From: Clostridiales bacterium UBA7568
GTDB lineage: Bacteria > Bacillota > Clostridia > Oscillospirales > CAG-272
Direction of reading: 5' to 3'
Length of the DNA stretch: 64,000 bases
Assembly: GCA_002479075.1 (NCBI GenBank)
Contig: DLLG01000018.1
Span: 79,511 to 143,510, forward strand
In this document: piece after piece, positions 17,529 to 27,754 of the stretch
Position numbering within the stretch: the stretch's first letter is position 1
Layout: every line of letters starts with the position of its first letter
The notes under the pieces: model-generated
What the model was told of the DNA's origin: nothing
Databases searched by the model: none
What the model saw: the letters and a program-made list of their open reading frames with translations, nothing else
Position numbers and translations under genes: made by a program

Positions 17529-19753
17529 CAGTCGTCAAACCTCGTAAGAAAATATTCAAGCCCTGTGTATCTTTTGGTCTGACGGTTGTTATCGACCATC
17601 ATATCGGCAACAGCTCCGTCTCCGACGAGAACAACCATATTCTGCGCCCTCGTTATCGCAGTATAAAGAAGATTTCTTGTAAGCAGCTTCGGTGTGTAAC
17701 GGAACAGCGGGATGATGACGATCGGATATTCGCTGCCCTGACTTTTATGAACGGTTATCGCATAAGCGAGCTCCAGCTCCTCCGCAGAGGTAAAGTCGTA
17801 TTCAACAGTTCTCCCGTCATAATCGACGATTATCTTCTCCTCCGAATGGCTGATTTTCACGACGACGCCTATGTCGCCGTTGAAAACGCCGGTTCCCTCG
17901 CCGCCGTCGGGCTTTTTCCAGGTAATGCTGTAATTGTTTTTCACCTGCATAACCTTGTCCCCCTCGCGGAGCACAGATGTTCTGCGTTTCAGCTCTTTTT
18001 TGCCGTTTGACGGCGGATTTATTGCGCTCTGGAGAGCCATACAGAGGGCTTCCGTCCCCAGCGCGCCCTTTTTGGACGGCGTTATGACCTGTATACCGTC
18101 AAAAACGGAAAGCCCATAGCTTTTCGGAAGCCGCTTTCTGCAAAGGTCAACGACGGTCTGCGCCGTCAGCTCGTCCGTCTCTCTCGGAAGAAAGAAGAAG
18201 TCGCCGTCCTTTTTTGTCAGATCTATGTGTTCCCCGTCATTTACGGCGTGTGCGTTTGTGACAATCAGACTCTCCATCGCCTGGCGGAAAATATACTTCA
18301 GCTCTACCGTATTGTATCTGTCCGATGCTATTATATCCTTGAAAACGCAACCGGGACCGACAGGCGGCAGCTGGCTTGCGTCGCCTATAAGAATCAGCCT
18401 TGCCGTCGGTCTTGTCGCCCGCAAAAGCGACTCCATAAGATAAATATCGATCATCGACGACTCGTCCACCATAATTACGTCCTCATCGAGAGGGTCATCC
18501 TCGTTGCGACGGAATATCGGCTCGTCCTCCGAGGTGCGCTCCGTTTCGAGCAGACGGTGAATCGTCTTTGCCTCTCTGCCCGTCGCCTCTGTCATTCTCT
18601 TTGCGGCACGCCCCGTCGGAGCGCAGAGGGCAACGGAAAGTCCGAGCGTTTCAAATATTCTGATTATCGCCCGCGCGACAGTCGTCTTACCCGTTCCGGG
18701 TCCGCCCGTCAGCACAAAGACGCCCTGACAGAGCGAATCCGTTATCGCTTTTCTTTGCAGCTTTGCGTATGATATTCCGTTTTCAACCTCAACCCTCTCG
18801 ATCAGCGTCGAAACGTTCATAATGTCGATACGGTGATCGGTTTTTGAGAGGCTGTCCAGCTTTTCGACGATATATGTCTCTGCTTTATATGAGTTTTTCG
18901 TATAAACGCAGTCGCGGCCGTCCTCTCTGACAAGCACAAGCGCCCCTTCGGATATAAGAGCTTCAAGCTCCGTCTCCGCACTTTCGGGAGGACAGGCGAG
19001 CAGTTTGCACGACGTTTCGATCAGCTTATTTTTCGGCAGGTAAACGTGTCCGCCGGAATACTGGTTATAAGTCAGCACGAATTTTATCCCCGCGGCAATT
19101 CTCTCCCTTGCGTCCTTCGGAATTCCGAGCGACCTCGCAACCGAATCCGCCTTTTCAAAGCCGATTCCGTTTATCTCGTCGCAGAGGAGATACGGATTTG
19201 CCTTGATAACGTCAACCGCGCCGCTTCCGAACCGCTTATAAATCTTGACAGACGTCACCGGCCCGAAATAGTCGCGACAGAACATCATAACCGTTCTCAT
19301 CCCGAATTGCGAGCGGAAGCTCTCGCCAATCTCCTTCGCCTTCTTCGGAGATATACCGGGCAGGTCGCAGAGCCAATCCGGGTTATGCTCGATAACGTCA
19401 AAACTGTCAAGCCCGTATTTTTCAACGATGCGCTTTGCCGTCACCCGACCGATACCGCGAATTGCGCCGGATGAAAGATATTTCAGAATAGCGGTTTCTG
19501 TTGACGGAAGCCGTTTTTCATAATATTCGATTGAAAACTGATGACCGAACTGCGGATGAACCGTCCATTTTCCGCCCGCTTCAATGCTTTCTCCCTCGCA
19601 AAGATACGGCATTATGCCGACAGCCGTTACAAGCTCATCGTCGTCCGTTGCAATATCGCAGACGGTATAGCCGTTTTCTTCGTTCTGATATATAATTTTT
19701 TCAATCATTCCGGAGATTTTTATAAGCTCCTCGCCACCCTGAATACCGTCCAT
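17528..19753 (-). CDS. recD2: ATP-dependent 5'-3' DNA helicase RecD2
   Basis: RecBC-independent RecD-like helicase of 741 residues, involved in replication-fork and repair work. The N-terminal OB-like domain and helix-hairpin-helix repeats (about 90-210, for example IRGIGRVTAKRIVEKYG and LPGISPKKAKEIG) are typical of RecD2. Walker A is GGPGTGKTT (350-358), motif II VDESSMID, and the C-terminal motifs are VHKSQGSEYPIVI and YTAITRAQ. I start at the ATG at 19753, preceded by AAAGGA; the frame is open upstream but that part is not RecD2-like. Co-transcribed with a small membrane protein upstream (11-base gap) and with comF and vanY downstream. Confidence 0.95.
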   Translation of the reverse strand: MDGIQGGEELIKISGMIEKIIYQNEENGYTVCDIATDDDELVTAVGIMPYLCEGESIEAGGKWTVHPQFGHQFSIEYYEKRLPSTETAILKYLSSGAIRGIGRVTAKRIVEKYGLDSFDVIEHNPDWLCDLPGISPKKAKEIGESFRSQFGMRTVMMFCRDYFGPVTSVKIYKRFGSGAVDVIKANPYLLCDEINGIGFEKADSVARSLGIPKDARERIAAGIKFVLTYNQYSGGHVYLPKNKLIETSCKLLACPPESAETELEALISEGALVLVREDGRDCVYTKNSYKAETYIVEKLDSLSKTDHRIDIMNVSTLIERVEVENGISYAKLQRKAITDSLCQGVFVLTGGPGTGKTTVARAIIRIFETLGLSVALCAPTGRAAKRMTEATGREAKTIHRLLETERTSEDEPIFRRNEDDPLDEDVIMVDESSMIDIYLMESLLRATRPTARLILIGDASQLPPVGPGCVFKDIIASDRYNTVELKYIFRQAMESLIVTNAHAVNDGEHIDLTKKDGDFFFLPRETDELTAQTVVDLCRKRLPKSYGLSVFDGIQVITPSKKGALGTEALCMALQSAINPPSNGKKELKRRTSVLREGDKVMQVKNNYSITWKKPDGGEGTGVFNGDIGVVVKISHSEEKIIVDYDGRTVEYDFTSAEELELAYAITVHKSQGSEYPIVIIPLFRYTPKLLTRNLLYTAITRAQNMVVLVGDGAVADMMVDNNRQTKRYTGLEYFLTRFDD

Positions 19754-19764
19754 TGCTTTTCCTT

Positions 19765-20082
19765 TTAGATATAATTTATTTTTATGTTCTTGTATTTTCT
19801 TCTGAATCTTTCGGCAATCGCCGCCGTTTTTTCCCTTTCCGGCGAGCCGGACGGAATGTTTACGTTTATCCTCTTGACCTTGAAGGTCGATTCGGCAATC
19901 GCCGCTCTTATGCAATATTCAACGTTGTCCGCGTCCGCATAAATGCTTATCTCATCGCCTATAAGGTCGCAGCCTTGCTTTTTCAGCTCCTTCCCGGCAC
20001 GGACGGAGATCACAGTTGCAAAAATAATATAAATTACGCAAAATGCACAAAATGCAATAAGAATTTTAAGAAATATAGACAT
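19765..20082 (-). CDS. Small membrane-anchored protein of unknown function
   Basis: A 105-residue protein with one N-terminal hydrophobic helix (about 5-27) and a basic C-terminal soluble part (EREKTAAIAERFRRKYKNI). AAAGGAG sits 6 bases before the ATG. It ends 11 bases before recD2 and is probably the first gene of that operon. No family recognised. Confidence 0.7.
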   Translation of the reverse strand: MSIFLKILIAFCAFCVIYIIFATVISVRAGKELKKQGCDLIGDEISIYADADNVEYCIRAAIAESTFKVKRINVNIPSGSPEREKTAAIAERFRRKYKNIKINYI

Positions 20083-20151
20083 AACGGGCTCCTTTTTGCT
20101 TTTATCATATGATATGAAAAAGGTCGCCCGTTTGTTATTCCGTTGTGTTTA

Positions 20152-21339
20152 TCAGAGCTTCAGCCCGAGCATATCGGCAAGCTTTTCCGCAACGTCCGTC
20201 TTTTCAAAGCGGACGCCGAGCTCTTCTCTGCCGAAATGACCGTATGCCGAAAGCGGAGCAAATATCGGCTTTCTGAGTCCGAAATAGGAAATGATTGCCG
20301 CGGGACGGAAGTCAACTGTCTCGCGGAGAGCCTTTGCAATCTTCTCGTCCGAGACCTTGCCCGTGCCGAACGTGTTTACGTTTATGCAAAGCGGATGCGC
20401 AACACCGATCGCATATGCAATCTGAACCTCGCATCTGTCCGCCAGACCTGCCGCAATTATGTTCTTTGCAGCATATCTTGCCGCATAGCAGGCGCTTCTG
20501 TCAACCTTTGTTGCGTCCTTGCCGGAGAATGCGCCGCCGCCGTGTCTTGCGTAGCCGCCGTATGTATCAACAATAATCTTCCTTCCCGTCAGACCGCTGT
20601 CGCCGTCAGGCCCGCCGACAACGAATCTGCCCGTCGGGTTTACATATATCTTTGTGTTTGCGTCAATCAGGTGTTTCGGAACTACGGGATAAATAACCTT
20701 TTCGATTATGTCCTCGCGGATCTGCTTCTGGGTTGCGTCCGGATCGTGCTGAGCGGAAACGACGATGTTGTCAAGTCTTACAGGTGTGTCGCCGTCATAC
20801 TGAACGGTAACCTGAGTTTTGCCGTCCGGACGGAGATAACCGATTTCGCCGCTCTTTCTGACAGCTGTCAGCTTCTTTGAAAGGTTCGTCGCGATTGAAT
20901 AACCGAGGGGCATAAAGTTTTCCGTCTCTCTGCAAGCGTAGCCGAAAACCATTCCCTGGTCGCCCGCGCCGATGTCAAATCCGTCGCCCGCGCCCTCCTT
21001 TGCCTCAAGCGATTCGTCAACGCCCATCGCTATATCGGGCGACTGGGTATGAATAAGGTTGAGAATTTTGAGGTTGTCGCAGTCGAAGCCGTATTCTTTT
21101 TTCGTATAACCGATGTCACGAACGGCGTCTCTGACCGTCTTTTCAACGTCAATACTGCCCTTCGCCGTTATCTCACCCATAACGAGAACGTGCTGTGTCG
21201 TTACAGCCGTTTCGCAGGCGCAACGCGCGTTTTCATCGTTGCGGAGAAGTGCGTCAAGCACGCTGTCCGAAATTCTGTCACAGACCTTATCGGGATGACC
21301 TTCCGTCACCGATTCTGTCGCAAAAAATCTTGTTGCCAT
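20152..21339 (-). CDS. metK: S-adenosylmethionine synthetase
   Basis: Makes SAM from methionine and ATP, releasing phosphate and pyrophosphate; homotetramer in the cytosol. The 395 residues show [16 protein letters not shown] at the N-terminus, the [12 protein letters not shown] signature (about 122-133), the P-loop-like [15 protein letters not shown] segment and a normal length. AAGGA lies upstream of the ATG. Its leader carries an S-box riboswitch, so expression falls when SAM is abundant. Confidence 0.98.
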   Translation of the reverse strand: MATRFFATESVTEGHPDKVCDRISDSVLDALLRNDENARCACETAVTTQHVLVMGEITAKGSIDVEKTVRDAVRDIGYTKKEYGFDCDNLKILNLIHTQSPDIAMGVDESLEAKEGAGDGFDIGAGDQGMVFGYACRETENFMPLGYSIATNLSKKLTAVRKSGEIGYLRPDGKTQVTVQYDGDTPVRLDNIVVSAQHDPDATQKQIREDIIEKVIYPVVPKHLIDANTKIYVNPTGRFVVGGPDGDSGLTGRKIIVDTYGGYARHGGGAFSGKDATKVDRSACYAARYAAKNIIAAGLADRCEVQIAYAIGVAHPLCINVNTFGTGKVSDEKIAKALRETVDFRPAAIISYFGLRKPIFAPLSAYGHFGREELGVRFEKTDVAEKLADMLGLKL

Positions 21340-21384
21340 TTTGTTTTTTCCTTTTTAAGCTATTATTTCTTAACAGTCCCGAAT

Positions 21385-21520
21385 AAAAATCGTCTTGGAT
21401 CTCCCCAAGACGACCGAAATGCTTAAAACAAATCTCATCTATCGGGAATTGGCACCTTGCATAATACAGGTTGCCGGGCTTCACAGGGCCAGTCCCTCCG
21501 CCTCTCTTGATAAGATGTGC
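21385..21520 (-). promoter_or_regulatory. SAM-I (S-box) riboswitch with terminator
   Basis: Minus-strand leader of metK. The S-box core is recognisable: TTATCAAGAGAGGCGGAGGG, ACTGGCCCTGTGAAGCCC, GGCAACC and GGTGCCAATTCC, closing with GATGAGAT. The expression platform is the terminator CGTCTTGG/CCAAGACG (21391-21412) followed by ATTTTTATT. SAM binding favours termination. Confidence 0.95.
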
Positions 21521-21522
21521 TT

Positions 21523-21551
21523 ATTATATCATATGTTTTTTTATAATGCAA
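21523..21551 (-). promoter_or_regulatory. Promoter of the metK riboswitch leader
   Basis: TTGCAT (21551-21546) and TATAAT (21528-21523), 17-base spacer, just before the aptamer. Confidence 0.7.
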
Positions 21552-21576
21552 TAGTAAATTTATATTTTTTCGACAA

Positions 21577-22077
21577 TCATCCCAAAATTCCGGCAATTCC
21601 GAACGAAATCAGCGACATTATTACACCCGCCGCCATAACGCCGAGGAGAGTTGAAAGGATCGCTTTCCAGAAAGGCATATCAAGCATCGCGCAGACAAGG
21701 CTTCCCGTCCAGGCGCCTGTGCCGGGAAGCGGGATCATAACGAATATCGCAACGCCCCAGAAGCCGTATTTTGTAATTTTTTCTTTGTTTTTCTCCGCCT
21801 TCCCGACAAGCCAGTTTGCAAATTTCGAAAAGAATTTCGATTTCTGCATCAGCTTGATTATCGCTTTGATGAAAAGAAGTATAAAAGGCACGGGAAGCAT
21901 ATTCCCCGCAACGCTGAGAAGATACGTCGGAAGAGGCTGCATTCCAAGCGCTGCCCCAAGCGGTATCGCACCGCGCAGCTCGATTATCGGTATCATCGAG
22001 CAGAAGAAAACACAAAGCTCCCTGCCGACGGTTTCAAGGAAAAAATCAGATATTGCCTGAGTTATTGATAAAAGCAT
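21577..22077 (-). CDS. Small multidrug export family membrane protein (PF06695-type)
   Basis: Integral membrane protein of 166 residues with four or five hydrophobic helices. It has the family marks MIPIIELRGAIPLGAALG near the N-terminus and MIPLPGTGAWTGSL in the middle; the two related P/G-rich re-entrant-like segments suggest an internal repeat, as in DedA/VTT proteins. The export label comes from the family name; substrate and real activity are unknown. It lies between metK and ribU on the same strand. Confidence 0.8.
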   Translation of the reverse strand: MLLSITQAISDFFLETVGRELCVFFCSMIPIIELRGAIPLGAALGMQPLPTYLLSVAGNMLPVPFILLFIKAIIKLMQKSKFFSKFANWLVGKAEKNKEKITKYGFWGVAIFVMIPLPGTGAWTGSLVCAMLDMPFWKAILSTLLGVMAAGVIMSLISFGIAGILG

Positions 22078-22131
22078 AATTTCTCTCCGAATTTATATTT
22101 TTCGCGTAATTATATGCGCTGTTTTCAAATT

Positions 22132-22731
22132 TTATTTCCTTCCGTGAAGGATCGGGGAAAGGCGCTTGTAGGTAAAGAATACTATGACAGAGACAACAAG
22201 CCCCTTGACGAATGTAAACGGCACATTGAAGATGAGAAGCGCCTGCGGAAGAGTTTCAATCGAAGGAAGAATTGCCCGATACATCGAAATTATCGTCTCC
22301 TCCGAAAGCCCGTATGCGCTCATATAGAACGGATATGTTATAAAATAGTTTACGGGAAGACTGGCTGCCGCCATTACAAGCGACCCTGTCAAAGAGCCGA
22401 TGAGAGCTGACTTTTTAGTTTTTATACGCTTGTATATTATTCCCGCCGGAGCAACGAAACAGCATCCGAGGATAAAGTTTGCGAGCTCGCCGACTCCCGC
22501 GCTTGACGATACAGCAATATGTATCGCGCATTTGATAAGACATACCGAAACACCCGCCAAAGGTCCGAGCGCAAACGAAGCGAGCAGAGGCGGAAGATCG
22601 GAAAAATCAAATTTGACAAAGCTCGGAATTATAAATGCAAGCGGAAATTCGAGATACATAAGCACAGTCGCAACGGCGCCGAGCACGCCGACCGTCGCAA
22701 CCGATTTGACACTGATTTTGCTTTCTTTCAT
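22132..22731 (-). CDS. ribU: ECF transporter S component for riboflavin (RibU)
   Basis: Substrate-binding membrane subunit of an energy-coupling factor transporter, 199 residues with about six helices. It works with shared EcfA/A'/T subunits, which are not in the window. Marks include LEFPLAFIIPSFVKFDFSDLP shortened here to its core EFPL...FDFSDLP, and an AVSSSAGVGELANF segment. The ATG at 22731 follows GGAG/AAGGGA; the frame continues upstream into the riboswitch and that part is not protein. The FMN riboswitch in front of it fixes the substrate class as riboflavin. Confidence 0.9.
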   Translation of the reverse strand: MKESKISVKSVATVGVLGAVATVLMYLEFPLAFIIPSFVKFDFSDLPPLLASFALGPLAGVSVCLIKCAIHIAVSSSAGVGELANFILGCCFVAPAGIIYKRIKTKKSALIGSLTGSLVMAAASLPVNYFITYPFYMSAYGLSEETIISMYRAILPSIETLPQALLIFNVPFTFVKGLVVSVIVFFTYKRLSPILHGRK

Positions 22732-22750
22732 ATTTTCCCTTTCTCCGGGA

Positions 22751-22912
22751 AATAAAAAATCCCCGGTCAGACAGGGGGAACGCGGACTTCTCCGCAAATC
22801 TTTTCTCATCCGGACTTTGACCGTCGGTCAAGGAGTTTCACCTTGTCGGCGCCCGAAGGCGTTCGCAGACTGTAACTGCCGGTATGGATTTTCGCCATTC
22901 CCCAAAGATCTT
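22751..22912 (-). promoter_or_regulatory. FMN riboswitch (RFN element) with terminator, controlling ribU
   Basis: The minus-strand aptamer is at 22910-22797: a P1 helix (GATCTTT with AAAGATT), then GGGGAATGGCGAAAATCC, ACCGGCAGTTACAGTCTGCGA, GCGCCGACAAGG, GACCGACGGTCAAAGTCCGGATGAGA, all RFN hallmarks read in order. The platform is TCCCC/GGGGA (22779-22760) followed by TTTTTTATTT. FMN binding should stop ribU expression. Confidence 0.95.
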
Positions 22913-22918
22913 TATAAA

Positions 22919-22949
22919 CTTTTCGGGGCAGGTTGCCCCGCCCCGAAAA
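22919..22949 (-). terminator. Terminator of the str operon after tuf
   Basis: Stem TTTTCGGGGC/GCCCCGAAAA around a GGGGCAACCT loop, about 15 bases after the tuf stop codon. The 3' side ends GTTTATAAAG, so the T tract is poor. It also separates tuf from the FMN leader. Confidence 0.6.
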
Positions 22950-22962
22950 ATCATAATGTTAA

Positions 22963-24168
22963 TTACTCAACGATTGTAGCAACAACGCCGGAACCAACTG
23001 TTCTGCCGCCTTCACGGATAGCGAAGTTAAGTCCCTTTTCGATAGCGATAGGTGTGATAAGCTCAACTGTCATATCAACGTTATCGCCGGGACGGCACAT
23101 TTCAACGCCTTCAGGAAGTTCGATAGTACCTGTAACGTCTGTTGTTCTGAAGTAGAACTGAGGACGATAGCCGGGGAAGAAGGGTTTCTTACGTCCGCCT
23201 TCTTTTTCTGTAAGAACGTAAACCTGGCCAACGAACTTTGTGTGAGGATGGATGGAACCGGGTTTGCAGAGAACCTGTCCTCTTTCGATTTCGTTCTTCT
23301 GGATACCACGGAGGAGCGCGCCGATGTTATCGCCTGCTTCAGCCTGGTCAAGGAGCTTCTTGAACATTTCAACGCCTGTAACAGTTGTGCTCTTCTTTTC
23401 ATCGGAGAGACCAACGATTTCAACTACGTCGCCAACCTTAACTGTACCTCTCTCAACTCTACCCGTAGCAACCGTACCACGACCTGTGATGGAGAATACG
23501 TCCTCGACAGGCATAAGGAACGGAAGATCGGATTTTCTTTCGGGAGTAGGAATGTATTCGTCAACAACGTTCATAAGTTCGATGATGGACTTATATTCGG
23601 GAGCGTTGATGTCTGTAGATGTGCTCTCAAGAGCTTCTCTTGCGGAACCACGGATGATGGGTGTGTCGTCGCCGGGGAACTCGTACTGGTTGAGAAGGTC
23701 ACGAATGTCCATTTCAACGAGCTCAAGAAGTTCGTCGTCGTCAACGAGGTCGCACTTGTTGAGGTAAACTACGATTGCGGGAACGCCAACCTGACGTGCA
23801 AGAAGAACGTGCTCGCGTGTCTGCTGAAGGGGACCGTCGGAAGCAGCAACAACGAGGATCGCACCGTCCATCTGAGCTGCACCTGTGATCATATTCTTAA
23901 CGTAGTCTGCGTGTCCGGGGCAGTCAACGTGCGCATAGTGACGCTTCTCTGTCTCGTACTCAACGTGTCTTGTGTTAATTGTGATACCACGAGCTTTTTC
24001 CTCGGGAGCGTTATCGATCTGGTCATAAGCAAGGAATTCGTTCTTGCCGTTTGCAATAGAAAGCACCTTTGTGATAGCTGCTGTAAGAGTTGTCTTACCG
24101 TGGTCAACGTGTCCGATCGTACCAATGTTTACGTGCGGTTTGGTTCTTTCGAAATGAGCCTTTGCCAT
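22963..24168 (-). CDS. tuf: Elongation factor Tu
   Basis: GTPase that brings aminoacyl-tRNA to the ribosome, 401 residues. The G motifs are GHVDHGKT (19-26), DCPGHADY and NKCD. Domain II has [12 protein letters not shown] and domain III ends VVATIVE. Length is normal. It is the last gene of the rpsL-rpsG-fusA-tuf operon, 65 bases after fusA. Confidence 0.99.
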   Translation of the reverse strand: MAKAHFERTKPHVNIGTIGHVDHGKTTLTAAITKVLSIANGKNEFLAYDQIDNAPEEKARGITINTRHVEYETEKRHYAHVDCPGHADYVKNMITGAAQMDGAILVVAASDGPLQQTREHVLLARQVGVPAIVVYLNKCDLVDDDELLELVEMDIRDLLNQYEFPGDDTPIIRGSAREALESTSTDINAPEYKSIIELMNVVDEYIPTPERKSDLPFLMPVEDVFSITGRGTVATGRVERGTVKVGDVVEIVGLSDEKKSTTVTGVEMFKKLLDQAEAGDNIGALLRGIQKNEIERGQVLCKPGSIHPHTKFVGQVYVLTEKEGGRKKPFFPGYRPQFYFRTTDVTGTIELPEGVEMCRPGDNVDMTVELITPIAIEKGLNFAIREGGRTVGSGVVATIVE

Positions 24169-24233
24169 TATAAAATCCTCCTTGTTTTGCGGAATTTTTC
24201 ATCCCGCATTTATTTTTTTAATTTTTGTTTTGA

Positions 24234-26315
24234 TTAGTTGCCGGATTTCTTTCCGTTCATAATCTCTTCCGCGATGTTCTTCGGCACCTGAGCGAAGTGG
24301 CTCGGCTCCATTGAATACTGTCCGCGTCCCTGCGTTCTGGAACGGAGGTCCGTTGCGTATCCGAACATATTGGAAAGAGGTACTGATGCGGTTATCTGCG
24401 TTGCGCCGTTGAGCGGATCCATAGACTGGATGTTTCCGCGGCGCGAGTTGATATCGCCGATAACATCTCCGAGATAATCGTCAGGCGTAATTACGACGAC
24501 CTTCATGATCGGTTCCGTCAGTATCGGTGAAGCTTTTCTCATGGCATTTTTGAAGGCCATCGAACCCGCTATCTTAAATGCCATTTCAGACGAGTCAACT
24601 TCATGATAAGAACCGCCCGTAAGGGTTACTTTTACGTCTACTACGTTGTAGCCGGCAAGAATACCGGACTGCATCGCACCCTGGATACCTGCATCAACAG
24701 CAGGGATATATTCCTTGGGAACTTCTCCGCCTACTACCTTGTTGATGAATTCGTAGCCCTTGCCGGGTTCGTTCGGCTCGATCGTTATCTTAACGTGACC
24801 GTACTGACCCTTACCGCCGGACTGACGTGCATACTTGCAGTCTTCATCAGCTGAGGCTGTGATGGTTTCCTTATATGAAACCTGAGGCTTGCCCACGTTT
24901 GCCTCGACCTTGAATTCGCGCAGAAGTCTGTCAACAATAATTTCAAGGTGAAGCTCGCCCATACCGGCGATGATTGTCTGACCTGTTTCTTCATCCGTAT
25001 AGGTTCTGAAGGTCGGGTCTTCCTCAGCCAGCTTTGCGAGGGCTATGCCCATCTTTTCCTGGCCCGCTTTTGTTTTAGGTTCGATTGCAACCTTGATAAC
25101 GGGTTCCGGGAATTCCATCGATTCAAGGACGATAGGATGCTTTTCATCGCACAGTGTGTCGCCTGTTGTCGTGTTTTTCGTACCGACAACGGCAGCAATG
25201 TCACCTGCGTAGCAAGCGTCTATATCCTTTCTTTCGTTTGCGTGCATCTGAAGAATACGACCGAAACGCTCTCTTACGCCCTTTTCCGTGTTCAATGCGG
25301 TTTCGCCTGCATTGATGCAACCGGAATAAACGCGGAAGAAGCAGAGCTTTCCGACATAAGGGTCGGTCATAATCTTGAATGCGAGAGCCGCGAACGGAGC
25401 TTCATCGGAAGAAGGTCTCTCCTCTTCCTCCTCCGTATCGGGGTTTATACCTCTTATATGAGGAATATCGGTAGGTGCGGGCATATAATCGACGATTGCG
25501 TCGAGGAGCTTCTGAACGCCCTTGTTTTTATAGGACGTACCGCACACAACGGGAACGACCTTGTTTGCGATCGTTTCCTTTCTGAGCGCGCTCTTGATCT
25601 CTTCAACCGTCAGTTCTTCTCCGCCGCAATACTTTTCAAACAGAGCTTCGTCTGATTCGGCAATAGCCTCAATCATATTCTGTCTGTATTCGTTTGCGAG
25701 ATCTACCATATCTGCAGGGATAGGCTCAACGCGCATATCCTTGCCCAAATCGTCATAATAGACGTCTGCTTCCATATTGATAAGGTCGATGATGCCTCTG
25801 AAGGTATCCTCCTTACCGATGGGAAGCTGAATCGGAACGGGATTTGTTTTGAGACGTTCCTTCATCATTTTGATTACACGATAGAAGTCCGCGCCGTTTA
25901 TGTCCATCTTGTTGACATAAGCCATTCTCGGGACTCCGTATTTGTCAGCCTGACGCCATACGGTTTCAGACTGCGGCTCAACACCGCCTTTGGCACAGAA
26001 AACTGTTACCGAACCATCCAGCACTCTGAGCGAACGCTCAACCTCGACCGTAAAGTCAACGTGTCCGGGCGTGTCTATGATGTTGATTCTGTTTCCCTTC
26101 CAGAAACAAGTGGTGGCAGCGGAGGTGATTGTTATACCTCTCTCCTGCTCCTGCTCCATCCAGTCCATAGTGGCAGAGCCATCATGGGTTTCGCCAAGCT
26201 TGTGTGTCTTACCGGTGTAATAAAGGATTCTTTCTGTGGTAGTCGTTTTGCCGGCGTCGATGTGAGCCATGATACCAATATTTCTTGTATGTTCAAGCGT
26301 ATATTCTCTTGGCAT
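24234..26315 (-). CDS. fusA: Elongation factor G
   Basis: GTPase that drives ribosomal translocation and, with RRF, recycling; 693 residues. It has the G1 motif [15 protein letters not shown] (17-31), the effector motif [18 protein letters not shown], and NKMD. Domain IV shows the GGQYGHV-like segment [12 protein letters not shown] and the tip loop. AAGGAG precedes the ATG. Third gene of the str operon. Confidence 0.99.
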   Translation of the reverse strand: MPREYTLEHTRNIGIMAHIDAGKTTTTERILYYTGKTHKLGETHDGSATMDWMEQEQERGITITSAATTCFWKGNRINIIDTPGHVDFTVEVERSLRVLDGSVTVFCAKGGVEPQSETVWRQADKYGVPRMAYVNKMDINGADFYRVIKMMKERLKTNPVPIQLPIGKEDTFRGIIDLINMEADVYYDDLGKDMRVEPIPADMVDLANEYRQNMIEAIAESDEALFEKYCGGEELTVEEIKSALRKETIANKVVPVVCGTSYKNKGVQKLLDAIVDYMPAPTDIPHIRGINPDTEEEEERPSSDEAPFAALAFKIMTDPYVGKLCFFRVYSGCINAGETALNTEKGVRERFGRILQMHANERKDIDACYAGDIAAVVGTKNTTTGDTLCDEKHPIVLESMEFPEPVIKVAIEPKTKAGQEKMGIALAKLAEEDPTFRTYTDEETGQTIIAGMGELHLEIIVDRLLREFKVEANVGKPQVSYKETITASADEDCKYARQSGGKGQYGHVKITIEPNEPGKGYEFINKVVGGEVPKEYIPAVDAGIQGAMQSGILAGYNVVDVKVTLTGGSYHEVDSSEMAFKIAGSMAFKNAMRKASPILTEPIMKVVVITPDDYLGDVIGDINSRRGNIQSMDPLNGATQITASVPLSNMFGYATDLRSRTQGRGQYSMEPSHFAQVPKNIAEEIMNGKKSGN

Positions 26316-26386
26316 ATTTAAGCTCCTTAAATAAAAATTTGTTGTTCAGTTTGATACTCGCTGCGAACAATTCGTCGGCAAAATGA

Positions 26387-26857
26387 TCAATATCTGTAAT
26401 GCGCGAATGCCTTGTTGGCTTCTGCCATCTTGTGCATTTCGTCTTTTTTCTTGACGGATGCGCCCGTATTGTTTACGGCGTCCATAATTTCTCCGGCAAG
26501 TCTTTCGGACATATTGCGCTCGCTACGCTTTCTTGCGAAAAGTACGAGCCATCTAAGTCCCAGAGTCTGTCTTCTTTCGGGGCGAACCTCCATCGGGACC
26601 TGGTAAGTCGAACCGCCGACTCTGCGAGCCTTGACTTCAAGAACGGGCATAATGTTGTTCAATGCTTCCGTAAATGCGTCAAGAGCAGGCTTTCCCGTTT
26701 TGCTTTCAACCGTTGCGAATGCGTCGTAAACGATTTTCTGAGCTACGCCCTTTTTGCCGTCTTCCATAACGTTATTGATAAGCTTTGTAACTACTTTGGA
26801 GTTATAAAGCGGATCCGGCAAGACATCTCTCTTGGAAATCTGACCTCTTCTTGGCAC
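26387..26857 (-). CDS. rpsG: Ribosomal protein S7
   Basis: Primary 16S rRNA-binding protein that nucleates the 30S head; 156 residues from the GTG at 26857, preceded 7 bases upstream by GGAGGG. The N-terminus [15 protein letters not shown], the [12 protein letters not shown] segment and the C-terminal [11 protein letters not shown] are typical. Starting at GTG gives the exact usual length, while the more upstream ATG would add six residues ahead of the ribosome binding site. Confidence 0.97.
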   Translation of the reverse strand: MPRRGQISKRDVLPDPLYNSKVVTKLINNVMEDGKKGVAQKIVYDAFATVESKTGKPALDAFTEALNNIMPVLEVKARRVGGSTYQVPMEVRPERRQTLGLRWLVLFARKRSERNMSERLAGEIMDAVNNTGASVKKKDEMHKMAEANKAFAHYRY

Positions 26858-27049
26858 TGTTATTCCCTCCTTCACATATAATGAATATCATAGGTACTCG
26901 AAAGTTTCCTCCCGCTGTGCTTTGTCATTTTGAAAAGATGCTCTGCTGTCCGCCCGCACATATTTGCGCGAGTAAAATAAACATATTATCTATCAAAAGC
27001 AAAAGCGCTTGCGATAAGATTTTAATACCTTTTTCCGCCTTATGCGGAC

Positions 27050-27472
27050 TTATTTTGCGGCTTTCTTGCCGCGCTTTGCACCGTACAGAGAACGGCTCTG
27101 CTTACGGTTTGCAACGCCCTGTGCATCGAGCGTACCGCGGATGATATGGTAACGTACACCGGGCAGGTCACGTACTCTGCCGCCTCTGATAAGAACGACC
27201 GAGTGTTCCTGAAGGTTATGACCGATACCGGGGATGTAGCAGGTTGCTTCAAGCCCGTTTGTAAGTCTTACTCTGGCAATCTTACGGAGAGCCGAGTTCG
27301 GCTTTTTAGGTGTCTGGGTTGTAACCTTTGTGCATACGCCTCTCTTCTGCGGCGAGCTGAGATCGGTTGTAGACTTCTTTATGGAGTTGAAACCTTTCTG
27401 AAGCACGGGAGCCTTTGACTTGTACTGACGTTCCTGACGACCGTTGCGGACAAGCTGGTTAAAGGTAGGCAT
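27050..27472 (-). CDS. rpsL: Ribosomal protein S12
   Basis: Decoding-centre protein of 140 residues. [13 protein letters not shown] and [14 protein letters not shown] contain the lysine and the RimO-modified aspartate regions; the usual lysine is kept at the streptomycin site. AAGGAGG lies 9 bases before the ATG at 27472; an earlier ATG in the frame lies upstream of the ribosome binding site and was rejected. First gene of the str operon. Confidence 0.98.
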   Translation of the reverse strand: MPTFNQLVRNGRQERQYKSKAPVLQKGFNSIKKSTTDLSSPQKRGVCTKVTTQTPKKPNSALRKIARVRLTNGLEATCYIPGIGHNLQEHSVVLIRGGRVRDLPGVRYHIIRGTLDAQGVANRKQSRSLYGAKRGKKAAK

Positions 27473-27601
27473 TAAACATTTCCTCCTTTCGTTTTTAATA
27501 AATAAAATGTTTATATATCGTTCCCTGCAAGCGGTTTTGCAGGGTTGATACCGATTTTCTGCAAGCGGGCACACTTTCAATTGCACACTTACGTATCATA
27601 T

Positions 27602-27630
27602 ATCATATCATTAAAATTTCCTTTTGTCAA
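27602..27630 (-). promoter_or_regulatory. Promoter of the str operon
   Basis: TTGACA (27630-27625) and TATGAT (27607-27602), 17-base spacer. It separates rpsL-rpsG-fusA-tuf from rpoBC, with a terminator between them. Confidence 0.75.
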
Positions 27631-27693
27631 CGGAATTTTTATAAATTTTATCTCTCATAAAGAGTATTATTTCCGTTTTTTTGCACAAAAATC

Positions 27694-27725
27694 CGAGGCG
27701 CACGAATTTTCTGTCGTGCGCCTCG
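27694..27725 (-). terminator. Terminator of rpoB-rpoC
   Basis: A 12-bp stem (CGAGGCGCACGA/TCGTGCGCCTCG) with an 8-base loop; minus-strand tail GATTTTTGTG. About 30 bases after the rpoC stop codon. Confidence 0.85.
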
Positions 27726-27754
27726 TTTTTTAAGCGGTTTTCGCTACTGTTTCT

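Noticed and set aside
22732..22809. N-terminal extension of RibU
   Set aside because: The extra 26 codons overlap the FMN riboswitch terminator and lack hydrophobic character.
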